From contig JAFIEV010000042.1 in the NCBI GenBank assembly GCA_020832305.1, forward strand, positions 204,607-268,606: a stretch of DNA of 64,000 nucleotides, written 5' to 3'. Positions 46,625-56,155 of the stretch are shown piece by piece. The first letter of the stretch is position 1. Every line of letters starts with the position of its first letter. The position numbers and the translations under genes are program-made. Source of the DNA: Cyclobacteriaceae bacterium (GTDB taxonomy: Bacteria; Bacteroidota; Bacteroidia; Cytophagales; Cyclobacteriaceae). The notes under the pieces are model-generated. The model saw only the letters and a program-made list of their open reading frames with translations, searched no databases and had not been told where the DNA came from.

Positions 46625-48274
46625 ATGAAAAGCTTTTGGCACAAGGGTATCTTTTTTTTACTCCTGGTATTATTCCATTGCAAATCTCAATCCGGTGAAA
46701 ATATGTTTGTCATAAAAAATGCAAAAATCTGGACCGGGAATCCTGACCAGCCTTATGCGGAGGCCTTGTGGATTGATGGCAATCGCATTCGCATGGCCGG
46801 AAGCCTTGAAGATTTTAATTTGCCCAAAAATATTCGGGAAATTGACGCCAAAGGACACTTCATTGTTCCTGGTTTTATCGATGCTCATTTGCATTTTGTA
46901 GAAGGAGGGCAAAGATTGTCTTCTGTGCAATTACGTGATGCGCGTACACCTGAAGAATTCATTTTGCGCATACAGGATTATGCAGGCAAAGTAGCAGCAG
47001 GTACGTGGATAACGGGTGGTGACTGGGATCACGAAAACTGGGGCGGGGAATTGCCAGATCGCGAATGGATTGATAGTGTCAGTTATGATAACCCTATTTT
47101 CATCAGCCGCCTCGATGGTCACATGGCCCTGGCCAACAGTAAAGCAATGGAGCTTGCCGGCATACAAAAAGATATAGCAGAAGTAGAGGGCGGCAGTATG
47201 GGAAGAGATGCCACTGGTCGTCTCTCTGGGATTTTCCGGGATAATGCCATGGGGCTCATATACCCATTTATCCCTGAGCCTTCCAAAGACCAATTGAAAC
47301 AAGCCCTGCTGGCAGCCATGGATTATGTGGCTTCGCACGGAGTAAGCTCTGTTCATCATGTAAGTGCCGATCTCGATTTTCTTAATGAAATGAAAAATGA
47401 AGGCATTTTGAAAACACGCATTTACGGTGCCATACCACTAACTGAATGGAAAACCCTTGCAAAGAGAATCAAAGATCAGGGGCGGGGAGATGAATGGCTG
47501 AGGTATGGAGCCCTCAAGGCATTTGCCGATGGGTCTCTGGGTTCACAAACAGCCTGGTTTAAAGACCCTTACAGCAATAACTCTACAGAATATGGGCTCA
47601 ACGTAATGGACCTGCAGGAAATGTTTGAGCTGGCGCTTGCGGCCGACTCAGCCAACCTGCAGCTCATCGTTCATGCCATCGGCGACAGGGCAAACCATGA
47701 AGTGCTCAATTTGTATGAAAGGGTCATAATTCAAAATGGTCCGAGAGATCGGAGAAGCCGGATTGAGCATGCCCAACACCTCGATGCTGCCGATATTCCA
47801 CGCTTTGGCAAGCTGGGTATCATTGCCAGTGTACAACCCTATCATCTCATGGACGATGGCAGATGGGCAGAAAAGCTAATCGGAAAAGAAAGAACCAGAT
47901 ATACTTATGCATTTCGTTCATTACTGGACACGGGAGCCAAACTGGCAGGAGGTAGTGACTGGTTTGTTGCGCCACCCACTCCACTGGAAGGCATTTATGG
48001 CGCAGTAACCCGCAGAACATTGGATGGACTGCATCTAGAAGGATGGATTCCGGAAGAAAAAATCAGTCTGGAGGAAGCGCTTAAAATGTATACCATCGAT
48101 GCTGCCTACGCCTCATTTGAAGAAGACATAAAGGGCAGTATTGAAAATGGAAAATTAGCTGATTTTGTAATTCTGAGTCATGATTTGTTTTCCATCGAAC
48201 CTGAAGAAATTATAAATGTAGAAATCTTAGCCACTTTTGTGGATGGGCGGCTACAATATGGCAAATTGCCATGA
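46625..48274 (+). CDS. Amidohydrolase (YtcJ-like) lipoprotein
   Basis: A 549-residue metal-dependent hydrolase of the amidohydrolase_3 group. The N-terminal signal ends in VLFHC (Cys19), pointing to lipid anchoring. Metal motif DAHLHFVEGG (near residue 86), a central HAIGDRANHE and SRIEHAQHL, and GGSDW near the C-terminus are typical. Family members remove N-linked groups from amides or heterocycles; the substrate here is unknown. It follows the phosphoesterase by 65 bases on the same strand. Confidence 0.85.
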   Translation: MKSFWHKGIFFLLLVLFHCKSQSGENMFVIKNAKIWTGNPDQPYAEALWIDGNRIRMAGSLEDFNLPKNIREIDAKGHFIVPGFIDAHLHFVEGGQRLSSVQLRDARTPEEFILRIQDYAGKVAAGTWITGGDWDHENWGGELPDREWIDSVSYDNPIFISRLDGHMALANSKAMELAGIQKDIAEVEGGSMGRDATGRLSGIFRDNAMGLIYPFIPEPSKDQLKQALLAAMDYVASHGVSSVHHVSADLDFLNEMKNEGILKTRIYGAIPLTEWKTLAKRIKDQGRGDEWLRYGALKAFADGSLGSQTAWFKDPYSNNSTEYGLNVMDLQEMFELALAADSANLQLIVHAIGDRANHEVLNLYERVIIQNGPRDRRSRIEHAQHLDAADIPRFGKLGIIASVQPYHLMDDGRWAEKLIGKERTRYTYAFRSLLDTGAKLAGGSDWFVAPPTPLEGIYGAVTRRTLDGLHLEGWIPEEKISLEEALKMYTIDAAYASFEEDIKGSIENGKLADFVILSHDLFSIEPEEIINVEILATFVDGRLQYGKLP

Positions 48275-48383
48275 TGCTGACTTCTGTCATTATGTACATA
48301 GATCAATAATAAGCAGGCATTTTAGTCAGTAAATGGCAAGAAAATCGTTGTATAATAATCAAATAAGAATTAATTAACATGTA

Positions 48384-48399
48384 TGGCTTGAAAATTGCC
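48384..48399 (+). promoter_or_regulatory. Possible sigma-54 promoter upstream of the outer-membrane protein gene
   Basis: TGGCTTGAAAATTGCC fits the -24/-12 layout (TGGC, 5-base spacer, TTGC) with GG and GC ten bases apart. The -24 box departs from TGGCAC, so this is a weak call. The window also holds a sigma-54 activator gene. Confidence 0.25.
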
Positions 48400-48479
48400 A
48401 AGTTCAAATTATAAAGCCTTGCTTTGGGCAATAGAAAAAATATACATCAACCCATTTTTTTTATTAAAATATTGATTTT

Positions 48480-49271
48480 ATGTATAAAAACATTGAAACA
48501 AAATTTATGAGTGTACCACGATTGGTTTGGGCCTTTTTATGTATCATTACTTTTGGCCAGCTGCATGCACAACCATTATTGTATGACATTCAACTACCTG
48601 ACATTCAGCCAGATGCTTCTGAATGGCTGGCAATGGATCTCGACCTTAAACAAAGTAAGAGCAACACCAGTAGCAACAGTGAACTCTTGCGGGAATTTAA
48701 TCAAAGCATGGCCATCGCTGGCCCACGACCCAATACCTGGGGAGTAGGTATTCGTCTTGGCGATCCTACAGGCTTTACTGCAAAAAAATACCTCAGGCAG
48801 GGAAGGGCCTGGGAATATATACTTGGCCGGCCGGCCGGCTGGTGGTATGGTGACAATTATTACCGCGATAGGTTTAGTAACAAAAACCTGCCTGGCGATA
48901 CCCGCTTCGACAGAATCAGAAACTACAATGCACTTTCCTTTCAAGTACGTTATTTGTTTCACCAGGATTTTCCTGATGCCCCCGGGCTTCAATGGTATTA
49001 CGGTTTCGGCGGACAGTTGAGAATTAGTACTTTTGACTATTATTACAGTACCTTTGTGCCAACCGGCCCAGGTAATAGTGGGTTCTGGAGGCCTGAGGTT
49101 AAAAGAGGAACAGCTTTTGGAGTAGGTGCAGACGGGGTTTTAGGGATGGAATATACTTTTAGTGAGGCGCCCATCTCAGTTTTTCTGGACCTTAATCTCT
49201 ATCTTGAGATTCTAGAAAGACCCTTTTTCGCTGCCGGTCAGCTCGGACTGGGTCTGAGATACAATTTTTAA
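48480..49271 (+). CDS. Outer-membrane beta-barrel-like protein
   Basis: A 263-residue secreted protein with signal peptide cut after LHAQ. The mature part has alternating strands rich in Tyr, Trp and Gly (GVGIRLGDPTGFTAKKYLR, LQWYYGFGGQLRIS) and ends in F-x-AxGQLGLGLRYNF, a typical C-terminal beta strand. It looks like a small outer-membrane barrel of unknown function. A second ATG ten codons inside (MSVPRLVWAF) also gives a complete signal peptide. Confidence 0.65.
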   Translation: MYKNIETKFMSVPRLVWAFLCIITFGQLHAQPLLYDIQLPDIQPDASEWLAMDLDLKQSKSNTSSNSELLREFNQSMAIAGPRPNTWGVGIRLGDPTGFTAKKYLRQGRAWEYILGRPAGWWYGDNYYRDRFSNKNLPGDTRFDRIRNYNALSFQVRYLFHQDFPDAPGLQWYYGFGGQLRISTFDYYYSTFVPTGPGNSGFWRPEVKRGTAFGVGADGVLGMEYTFSEAPISVFLDLNLYLEILERPFFAAGQLGLGLRYNF

Positions 49272-49347
49272 AGGAAGGCAATAAGACATTTACGGTAAAT
49301 ATTGGCTGTAAAACTAAACCAATATTGCCGGAATTGATTATACATGC

Positions 49348-50187
49348 ATGGAGCAGGAATTTTTAAACAAGTTATTTAAAACACATCAGGATTGCCCAGG
49401 CTGTCCTTCTCCAAAGGTTGTTGTGTCTTTTTTTGACGACATCCTGGGCACTTTATTTCCCGATTTTACCAAGCAACAATTTAATGATCAGGAGCAGTTT
49501 AACCATCACTTTCATCTGCTCAAGGCCCGATTAAAAGAAATTCTGGCAAGAAACCCTCTTAAAGGTATAATGAATACTGACATTGCCGCCGAAGAATTTT
49601 TCAGAATCCTTCCCAATATTTATGAAAAACTAAAGGAAGATATTGAAGCCATGTTTGAGGGAGATCCGGCTGCAAAATCTAAAACCGAAGTAATCAGAAC
49701 CTATCCGGGTTTTTATGCCATAGCCTCATATAGAATTGCTCATGCCCTATATAAGCTAGATATTCAACTTATACCGCGCATCCTTACAGAGAATGCACAT
49801 AGCCGCACAGGCATTGACATTCATCCGGCTGCTGCCATTGGTCATCATTTTTGTATTGATCATGGAACGGGTGTAGTGATTGGTGAAACAACTAATATTG
49901 GCAATTATGTAAAAATATATCAGGGGGTCACATTGGGTGCCTTAAGTGTAAATAAAGAAGATGCAGCTATCAAAAGGCATCCCAGCATTGGAGACCATGT
50001 AGTAATTTATGCCGGTGCAACCATACTCGGAGGCAAAACACATATAGGTAATTATAGTGTTATCGGGGGTAATGTATGGTTAACGCGCAGTGTTCCCGAC
50101 TACTCAAAAATATATTATCAGGCCAATATGATGAACAGTCAGACCGGCGAAACTGACCTGATCATTTTTAAAGAACACGAAGAATGA
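49348..50187 (+). CDS. cysE: Serine O-acetyltransferase
   Basis: Makes O-acetylserine from serine and acetyl-CoA. Of 279 residues, the N-terminal 140 are helical and the rest is a left-handed beta-helix with hexapeptide repeats; the catalytic His lies in FCIDHGTGVVIGETTNIG and the QGVTLGALS and HPSIGDHVVIYAGATILGG blocks are clear (the last given here as HPSIGDHVVIYAGATILG). Its ATGA stop overlaps the next gene, which uses its product. Confidence 0.94.
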   Translation: MEQEFLNKLFKTHQDCPGCPSPKVVVSFFDDILGTLFPDFTKQQFNDQEQFNHHFHLLKARLKEILARNPLKGIMNTDIAAEEFFRILPNIYEKLKEDIEAMFEGDPAAKSKTEVIRTYPGFYAIASYRIAHALYKLDIQLIPRILTENAHSRTGIDIHPAAAIGHHFCIDHGTGVVIGETTNIGNYVKIYQGVTLGALSVNKEDAAIKRHPSIGDHVVIYAGATILGGKTHIGNYSVIGGNVWLTRSVPDYSKIYYQANMMNSQTGETDLIIFKEHEE

Positions 50188-51062
50188 AGCTTGTCGAACT
50201 TATAGGTAACACCCCCCTTGTTTTACTTGAAAAAATACCGGAAAACCCATCAGTAAAAATCTACGCCAAACTGGAAGGCAATAATCCGGGTGGCAGTGTA
50301 AAAGACCGTGCAGCATACGGCATGATCAAAGGTGCACTCGAAAGAGGTGATGTAAGCAAGGGCGATCGCATCATCGAAGCAACAAGTGGAAATACCGGTA
50401 TTGCGTTGGCCATGATTGCCAGAGTTTTAGGTGTTGAAATGACATTGGTGATGCCCGAAAACTCTACACGTGAAAGAATCCTTTCCATGGAAGCCTTTGG
50501 TGCCAGGGTTATCCTTACGCCCGCCGAAAAAACCATTGAATACTCAAGAGAACTAGCAGAAAAAATGGCCAGTGAAGATGGTTATTTTATACTGAATCAA
50601 TTTTCGAACCCCGACAATTACCTGGCCCATTACCATACCACCGGCCCGGAAGTATGGCGCGATACCAAAGGCAGTCTCACTCATTTCGTTTCATCTATGG
50701 GGACCACAGGTACTATCATGGGCGTTTCCAGATACCTGAAGGAACAAAATCAGGAAATTCAGATTGTTGGCGTACAACCCGCCGATGGAGCCAGTATACC
50801 AGGCATCCGACGTTGGTCTCCTGAATACCTGCCCAAAATTTATGAGCCCGCACGGGTCGACAGGATCATAGATGTAACACAGAATGAGGCAATAAATATG
50901 ACGCGCAGACTGGCCCGGGAAGAAGGCCTTCTCTCAGGAATGAGCAGTGGAGGCGCGCTGAGTGCTGCACTCAAACTCGCCAAAGAACTCAAAGAAGGCA
51001 CCATAGTTTTTATTAACTGTGACCGGGGAGACCGGTATCTGAGCTCAGATCTGTTTGGGTAG
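50184..51062 (+). CDS. cysM: Cysteine synthase (CysM/CysK-type)
   Basis: PLP-dependent enzyme that makes cysteine from O-acetylserine and sulfide. The PLP lysine lies in GGSVKDRAA near residue 41, the substrate loop in TSGNTG and the phosphate cup in GTTGTIMG. The PGIRRWSPEYLP stretch is a CysM-type feature. It overlaps cysE by four bases, implying translational coupling. Its 3' end overlaps the convergent peptidase gene by 50 bases. Confidence 0.93.
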   Translation: MKLVELIGNTPLVLLEKIPENPSVKIYAKLEGNNPGGSVKDRAAYGMIKGALERGDVSKGDRIIEATSGNTGIALAMIARVLGVEMTLVMPENSTRERILSMEAFGARVILTPAEKTIEYSRELAEKMASEDGYFILNQFSNPDNYLAHYHTTGPEVWRDTKGSLTHFVSSMGTTGTIMGVSRYLKEQNQEIQIVGVQPADGASIPGIRRWSPEYLPKIYEPARVDRIIDVTQNEAINMTRRLAREEGLLSGMSSGGALSAALKLAKELKEGTIVFINCDRGDRYLSSDLFG

Positions 51063-52314
51063 CATTGGCAAAATTTTGTATCCATTCAATAATGGCACGA
51101 GCCAGGTCTTTTCCGAAACTGCGGGCATTGCCTGCTGTTATTATTTGATCCCTGTTTAAAGCATATGGAAATTCCAGCGCCATGCTAAACTCCATATCTT
51201 CAGTTTCGCTTATCCAACTTGTAAAACTTTTACCCTGAGCATAATTACCTGCAACATTCCACCCTTCACCAAATGGAAGATACCCACCGGGCTCGTAGAA
51301 ATAATCTAACTCTCCTGCCCGGTTTTTCTCGAGTAACCTGGCAAATTCCCTTTCCTTCTCAGCATGTCTTCCAGTTGCCTTGCCCACAAAGTATATGTGC
51401 TCATTATTTTCATTTTTAACCCATGGACAATGAAGATCAATCGCAAAACGAAGCTTTCCCTCAGACCAATTGGGTACCCAATCCCTAATGGCAGCTGTAC
51501 TGGCATACAAACTGGTTCCTTCATAATCCCTATTGTGATCGCGGGGTATTCTGTATTTGCCCTGATCGCCATCCTCTACCCCATCTTTATCGACAAAAGG
51601 AATAAAAACACATTCAAGGCCAAGCATTTCCACCTCGTCTGCCAGGTGTTCTATCATCCCTTCCATTACATAATTGGCCATCATTTCGCAGGAATGATGC
51701 CTTGCAGTAAAAAGTAATTTATGCAATACTTCACTTGTATCTGGCCCCAGGGTGATACGCTCGACAACCCGACCACCATCTGTTATACAAAGTGTATCTG
51801 TACGAAGCTTCTTATGCAAGGCTTTTTTACTTAAAAATTGATGGAGGTTGCTTTCGAGATATGGCATGGCCAGACTTAGTCGTATCTGCTTGCCATCACC
51901 TGGTAAATCAACTGAAAAAATATTTTTGGAAGCATCAAAATCCTTCGCCAGCCATTGCCAGTGTTTGCCCTGATCATAACTTATGGCCGGACCGGCATTG
52001 GTCATTACATTTCTTTTTGTACTTATAAATGTAAGCCTGACAGGCACCTTACTTTCAACAGCAAAGTACCAATAAAACCAGTCCTGCGATGTATTATCCC
52101 TTAAATCGGGCTGCCAGTACACTGTATCAGTCCTTATAGAATCGATTTTTATATTGCCTCCGGGAAAATCAGAAAAAATTAAAGGTTGTTGAACATCTTC
52201 CCGTTTTTGACAGGACACACTGAAAACCAGCATTAAGAAAGCTAAAATCGCAGCTTGACAAACAGAAACATCGCTGATTTTTAAGGCTTTATAATAAATG
52301 TTGCTTGTCTGCAT
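51013..52314 (-). CDS. M14-family zinc carboxypeptidase lipoprotein (cytosolic-carboxypeptidase-like)
   Basis: A lipoprotein with lipobox FSVSC (about residue 35) and an M14 peptidase fold of the cytosolic-carboxypeptidase type: N-terminal beta domain (DWFYWYFAVESK), zinc motif ARHHSCEMMANY, later His in DLHCPW, and the catalytic Glu in MALEFPYA. It probably removes C-terminal residues from peptides outside the cytoplasm. The frame is open 11 codons further up, but that stretch (MRELTKAEEEV) is not part of a signal peptide and looks foreign, so I start at the next ATG. The tail overlaps cysM by 50 bases. Confidence 0.8.
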   Translation of the reverse strand: MQTSNIYYKALKISDVSVCQAAILAFLMLVFSVSCQKREDVQQPLIFSDFPGGNIKIDSIRTDTVYWQPDLRDNTSQDWFYWYFAVESKVPVRLTFISTKRNVMTNAGPAISYDQGKHWQWLAKDFDASKNIFSVDLPGDGKQIRLSLAMPYLESNLHQFLSKKALHKKLRTDTLCITDGGRVVERITLGPDTSEVLHKLLFTARHHSCEMMANYVMEGMIEHLADEVEMLGLECVFIPFVDKDGVEDGDQGKYRIPRDHNRDYEGTSLYASTAAIRDWVPNWSEGKLRFAIDLHCPWVKNENNEHIYFVGKATGRHAEKEREFARLLEKNRAGELDYFYEPGGYLPFGEGWNVAGNYAQGKSFTSWISETEDMEFSMALEFPYALNRDQIITAGNARSFGKDLARAIIEWIQNFANATQTDLSSDTGLPGHS

Positions 52315-52429
52315 TACTTCTTCTTCAGCTTTTGTGAGTTCTCTCATTTGGACACATTAAAATGAAGAACTTAATTTATAGTTGTTTTTTGGGTAATGCA
52401 AGAACCTGCCAGTGCATTTTTTCGGTAGT

Positions 52430-52630
52430 TCAGGTAGCGGCCTCCTTAGCAGGCATTATAATCCACAAAATAATATAGACTATAAAACCTGGGAATGCGG
52501 CGCTGAGAATAGATAATATGATATATAGAATTCTAACCAAAGTTGGATCCCAACCCAACCATTCAGCAATACCGCCACATACACCGGCAATGATTTTATC
52601 TTTTGATTTCACCAATCTGCTCTTTGACAT
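52430..52630 (-). CDS. PspC-domain protein
   Basis: A 66-residue protein that consists of the PspC domain alone: KDKIIAGVCGGIAEWLGWDPTLVRI followed by one membrane helix (LYIILSILSAAFPGFIVYIILWI, here reduced to its LYIILS and YIILWI ends). In enterobacteria PspC senses envelope stress; in Bacteroidota such small PspC proteins are often found without psp partners, and none is here. Confidence 0.88.
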   Translation of the reverse strand: MSKSRLVKSKDKIIAGVCGGIAEWLGWDPTLVRILYIILSILSAAFPGFIVYIILWIIMPAKEAAT

Positions 52631-52820
52631 TTTTTCAATATTTATAATCCAACAATAAAAGATTTCTTATGCAAGATAGTAAATCAGGCCCAAATCCCGA
52701 ACCTTACATACCCTGAATCCATCTCTGTTCTTTATCACAAACAACATACCATGAGATGTAACACATTGTATTTTTGCCACTTACCACTTATCTTTTACCC
52801 GCAACACTGTTCATTTCCGA

Positions 52821-54029
52821 TCATAATGCGCGATTTCTGAACAGCAATGATGAATCGCCATAGCTTAAAAATCTAAATGAATTATCCAATGCATATTGGT
52901 AAACCTTTTTCCAGTCACTGCCTATAAATGCTGCTATAAGAAGAAGCAGGGTTGAATTTGGCTGATGGAAATTGGTAATTATGGCATCGCAGACTTTAAA
53001 TTCATATCCCGGATATATAAAAATTCTGGTTTGGCCATGTAGAAATTCAACTTTTTGTTCTTGCATTTCATTTGCCAGGAATGCAAACACATCCTTAGCT
53101 TCAGGCATTTTTCTGGTTTGGCGGTATGGTCTGTCTTGTTCAATATCGAAGATGGCATTGGGGTTCATTATTCTTTCTACACCAAACCAATACAGGCTTT
53201 CCAGGCTTCGCATGGAGGTAGTACCCACCGGAATTACAGGTCCTTTGATTTGAGAAAGGGCCTCAATAGATTCTCTGCTGAATATAAGTTCTTCATTGTG
53301 CATAGGATGCATGGTATAGTCCTCTGACTTTACAGGTTGAAAAGTTCCTGCGCTTACGTGCAGGGTGAGGTCGATGCGCTGAAAGCCTTGCTTTTTTAAA
53401 TCATCGAGTACAGAATTCGTAAAATGCAATCCGGCAGTGGGGGCAGCAACTGCTCCTTCTACCCGAGAGTACACCGTCTGATACCATTCCCGGTCTTCAG
53501 CAATGGAAGCCCTGTTAAAATAGGGAGGTATGGGCATATGACCTGCCTTATCCACAAGCTCTGCAAAAGTAAATCCCGGCGGGAAATTGAATTCTATATG
53601 ATCGCGGTCACGATCACTCCATTTGGCTTCTATTTTTATATTTTCCAATTCGAGATAAACACTTTCTCCCGCCTTCCATTTCTTTTTATTGCCTATCAGA
53701 CACTGCCATATACACATCTCTTCAGCACCCATAGCCCTTTCTGTTGGTTTAAAAGGCGCCAGTGGCTTAAGCAAAAAAACTTCAATGACAGCGCCGCTTA
53801 ATCGTTGAAAGTACATTCGAGCAGGTATTACTTTAGTGTTATTGAATACAAGACTCGAACCAAAAGGCAACTGATCTGGCAAATTCCTGAATACTGTATG
53901 GCTTGCAGAACCTTCATTATACAACAACAAAAGACTGCTGTCTCTGGGTTCTACAGGTTTACGGGCTATCTTTTCATCGGGAAGTGTGTAGCTAAAGTCA
54001 CTGATTTTTCGTACTGATGCAATATCCAT
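52821..54029 (-). CDS. queA: QueA-family tRNA preQ1 ribosyltransferase-isomerase, long form
   Basis: S-adenosylmethionine:tRNA ribosyltransferase-isomerase, the penultimate step of queuosine synthesis in tRNA. Clear blocks are FSYTLPDEKIARKPVEPRDSS, VFNNTKVIPARM, GAVAAPTAGLHF, LTLHVSAGTFQPV, VGTTSMRSLES and TNFHQPNSTLLLLIAAF. At 402 residues it is longer than the usual 340-360, the excess lying mainly between the last two blocks and around 90-130. It is divergent from menC over a 69-base spacer. Confidence 0.88.
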   Translation of the reverse strand: MDIASVRKISDFSYTLPDEKIARKPVEPRDSSLLLLYNEGSASHTVFRNLPDQLPFGSSLVFNNTKVIPARMYFQRLSGAVIEVFLLKPLAPFKPTERAMGAEEMCIWQCLIGNKKKWKAGESVYLELENIKIEAKWSDRDRDHIEFNFPPGFTFAELVDKAGHMPIPPYFNRASIAEDREWYQTVYSRVEGAVAAPTAGLHFTNSVLDDLKKQGFQRIDLTLHVSAGTFQPVKSEDYTMHPMHNEELIFSRESIEALSQIKGPVIPVGTTSMRSLESLYWFGVERIMNPNAIFDIEQDRPYRQTRKMPEAKDVFAFLANEMQEQKVEFLHGQTRIFIYPGYEFKVCDAIITNFHQPNSTLLLLIAAFIGSDWKKVYQYALDNSFRFLSYGDSSLLFRNRAL

Positions 54030-54098
54030 AAAGGGTTTTAATATTTTTACAAAACTTATACGAGCACGAAATTACGGATTCAAAATAAATTCTCGTTT

Positions 54099-55184
54099 AT
54101 GCATCTTTCATTTATACCTTATACATTAAATTTTCGATTTCCGGCAGGTACTTCCAGAGGCATCTTACTTGAAAAAACCAGTTGGATTATTGTTCTGCGC
54201 TTGAATAGAGGTGATGCCATTGCCGGACTCGGAGAATGTGGACCCATACCCGGCCTTAGCCCCGATGACCGCGATCTGGGTGTCGATCTTAGCCAACTGG
54301 CTCTTGATATTTCTGAATTGACATTGGAACAAATGGAAGTGCAGTTGCGAAATGGCACCCTGATCAATCCAACTGCGCCTTCTGTTATCTTCGGTTTAGA
54401 AACCGCCTTGCTTGATTTAAAAAGTGGCGGACAAATGCTTATTTACAACAATGCTTTTTCACGTAGTGAAGTTTCCATTCCTATCAACGGATTGGTTTGG
54501 ATGGGCACTATCGATTTTATGGAGCAACAAATACAGAAAAAAATTGAGGAAGGTTTCCGATGTATTAAAATAAAAGTTGGTGCTATTGAACTGGAAACTG
54601 AATTTTCTCTACTTAAAAAACTCCGTGAAAAGTTTAATGCAGAGGAGGTCACACTGCGCCTCGATGCCAATGGTGCATTTTCTGCAAAAGATGCACTGGA
54701 GATTTTAAAAAGATTTTCTGCATACGACATACATTCCATTGAGCAACCCATAAGGGCAGGTCAGTGGCAGGAAATGGCTGAATTATGTGAAAATTCCCCT
54801 ATAGACATCGCACTGGACGAAGAGCTGATTGGAATTTATCCCTTATCAAAAAAGAAAGAACTTATCAATACCATACAGCCCAGGTATATCATTTTAAAAC
54901 CCGGCCTGATGGGCGGACTAAAATCTTCAGCAGAATGGATACAACTGGCTGAAAATGCCGGATCAGAATGGTGGATAACCTCAGCGCTAGAATCAAATAT
55001 TGGTCTTAATGCCATTGCCCAGTTCACGGCAAATTATGAAATCACTTTGCCACAGGGATTAGGCACAGGCCAGTTATACCACAACAACATTGCATCTCCA
55101 TTAATTATTCAAAATGGCATGCTTTATTATGATGCAAGCAGTAATTGGGATAACCAGGCACTTAAAAAACCTATAACTGATTAG
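54099..55184 (+). CDS. menC: MenC, o-succinylbenzoate synthase
   Basis: Enolase-superfamily dehydratase that makes o-succinylbenzoate from SHCHC. The catalytic Lys pair lies in CIKIKVG, the metal acids in LDANGAF, SIEQPI and ALDEELI, and the second catalytic Lys in ILKPGLMGG. The INGLVWMG stretch is typical of Bacteroidota MenC. A dipeptide epimerase is the main alternative, but menD and menE in the same window support MenC. It overlaps rsmE by 14 bases at the 3' end. Confidence 0.9.
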   Translation: MHLSFIPYTLNFRFPAGTSRGILLEKTSWIIVLRLNRGDAIAGLGECGPIPGLSPDDRDLGVDLSQLALDISELTLEQMEVQLRNGTLINPTAPSVIFGLETALLDLKSGGQMLIYNNAFSRSEVSIPINGLVWMGTIDFMEQQIQKKIEEGFRCIKIKVGAIELETEFSLLKKLREKFNAEEVTLRLDANGAFSAKDALEILKRFSAYDIHSIEQPIRAGQWQEMAELCENSPIDIALDEELIGIYPLSKKKELINTIQPRYIILKPGLMGGLKSSAEWIQLAENAGSEWWITSALESNIGLNAIAQFTANYEITLPQGLGTGQLYHNNIASPLIIQNGMLYYDASSNWDNQALKKPITD

Positions 55185-55878
55185 CTAATTGTAAAATATG
55201 GCAGGCCGCAATTCCAGCCGTTTCTGTGCGTAGTCTGGATTTTCCTAAGGTAGCACTTAGAAAACCATGGGTTTCTGCAAGGTCAAGTTCTCTGTCGCAA
55301 AAATCTCCTTCAGGCCCTACCATTACCAAATATTTTCGATTTGGAAGCGCCTGATGTTGAAGATGGATGGCCGTTTCGCGTAAATGACAAATGAATTTCT
55401 GAAAATCCTGGTATTCACCTGCTCTTTGTAAAAAATCATTAAACGACACCATCTCATTTACCTTTGGCAGCCAGGGTTTTACCGACTGTTTAACGGCGCT
55501 GATTACCTTTGCCATGATTCTATCGGCTTTGACCTGGGTTCTTTCAGAATTTCTGCAACCGATAAAGGAAATTTCATGAATGCCAAGCTCAACCGATTTT
55601 TCGACGAACCATGAAATCCGGTCGATGTTTTTGGTTGGGGCAATGGCAATGTGCGTATAAAATAGATCAGGACTTTCAAAATGGCTGCCTATGATGTCGA
55701 GGCGACAGTTTCTGATATTGACATCGGCAATTTCAGCACTGTATATATGGCCCTTTCCGTCGGTAATATGTATGCGGTCTCCTAATGCTTTTCTGAGCAC
55801 TTTTATGGCATGACGGGCTTCTTCCTCCGGCAATACAGGTGTTTGTTCATTTATTTCCGGGGCAAAATATAATTCCAT
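55171..55878 (-). CDS. rsmE: RsmE, 16S rRNA m3U1498 methyltransferase
   Basis: SPOUT-class methyltransferase that modifies U1498 of 16S rRNA in the cytoplasm. The N-terminal PUA-like part includes HAIKVLRKALGDRIHITDGKG (short ends HAIKVLRK and ITDGKG) and the knot region LVMVGPEGDFCDRE followed by LGKSRLRTETA. Length (235 residues) is normal. An acyl-CoA-binding protein gene lies one base upstream and is likely co-transcribed. Confidence 0.92.
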   Translation of the reverse strand: MELYFAPEINEQTPVLPEEEARHAIKVLRKALGDRIHITDGKGHIYSAEIADVNIRNCRLDIIGSHFESPDLFYTHIAIAPTKNIDRISWFVEKSVELGIHEISFIGCRNSERTQVKADRIMAKVISAVKQSVKPWLPKVNEMVSFNDFLQRAGEYQDFQKFICHLRETAIHLQHQALPNRKYLVMVGPEGDFCDRELDLAETHGFLSATLGKSRLRTETAGIAACHILQLANQL

Positions 55879-55879
55879 A

Positions 55880-56155
55880 TCAGGCTTTTTGAGCGGCGAG
55901 CAATTGCTCTGCCAGTTTTATGTATTCATGCATGGCTTCTTCTTTTTCCATGCCCTTAATTGATTTCCATGCATCGTATTTAGCAGCTCCTTTGAAATCA
56001 AAACCACCAGGTCTTACGCCACTTACATCTCCTTCTGTTACCTGTTTGTACAATGCATATAACATTAAAAGATCCTCATTTGAAGGACGGTAATTTAAGC
56101 CTTGCACTTTTTCGCTGGCTTCGTTAAAATTTTTTAAAAGTATTGCAGTATCCAT
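55880..56155 (-). CDS. Acyl-CoA-binding protein
   Basis: A 91-residue four-helix acyl-CoA-binding protein. The signature LLMLYALYKQVTEGDVSG and KYDAWKSIKGM, with the conserved Tyr and Lys ligand positions, is clear. It carries or buffers long-chain acyl-CoA in the cytoplasm. The start chosen is the ATG of MDTAILLKNF; the frame is open nine codons upstream but those residues precede the usual N-terminus. It lies one base before rsmE. Confidence 0.93.
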   Translation of the reverse strand: MDTAILLKNFNEASEKVQGLNYRPSNEDLLMLYALYKQVTEGDVSGVRPGGFDFKGAAKYDAWKSIKGMEKEEAMHEYIKLAEQLLAAQKA

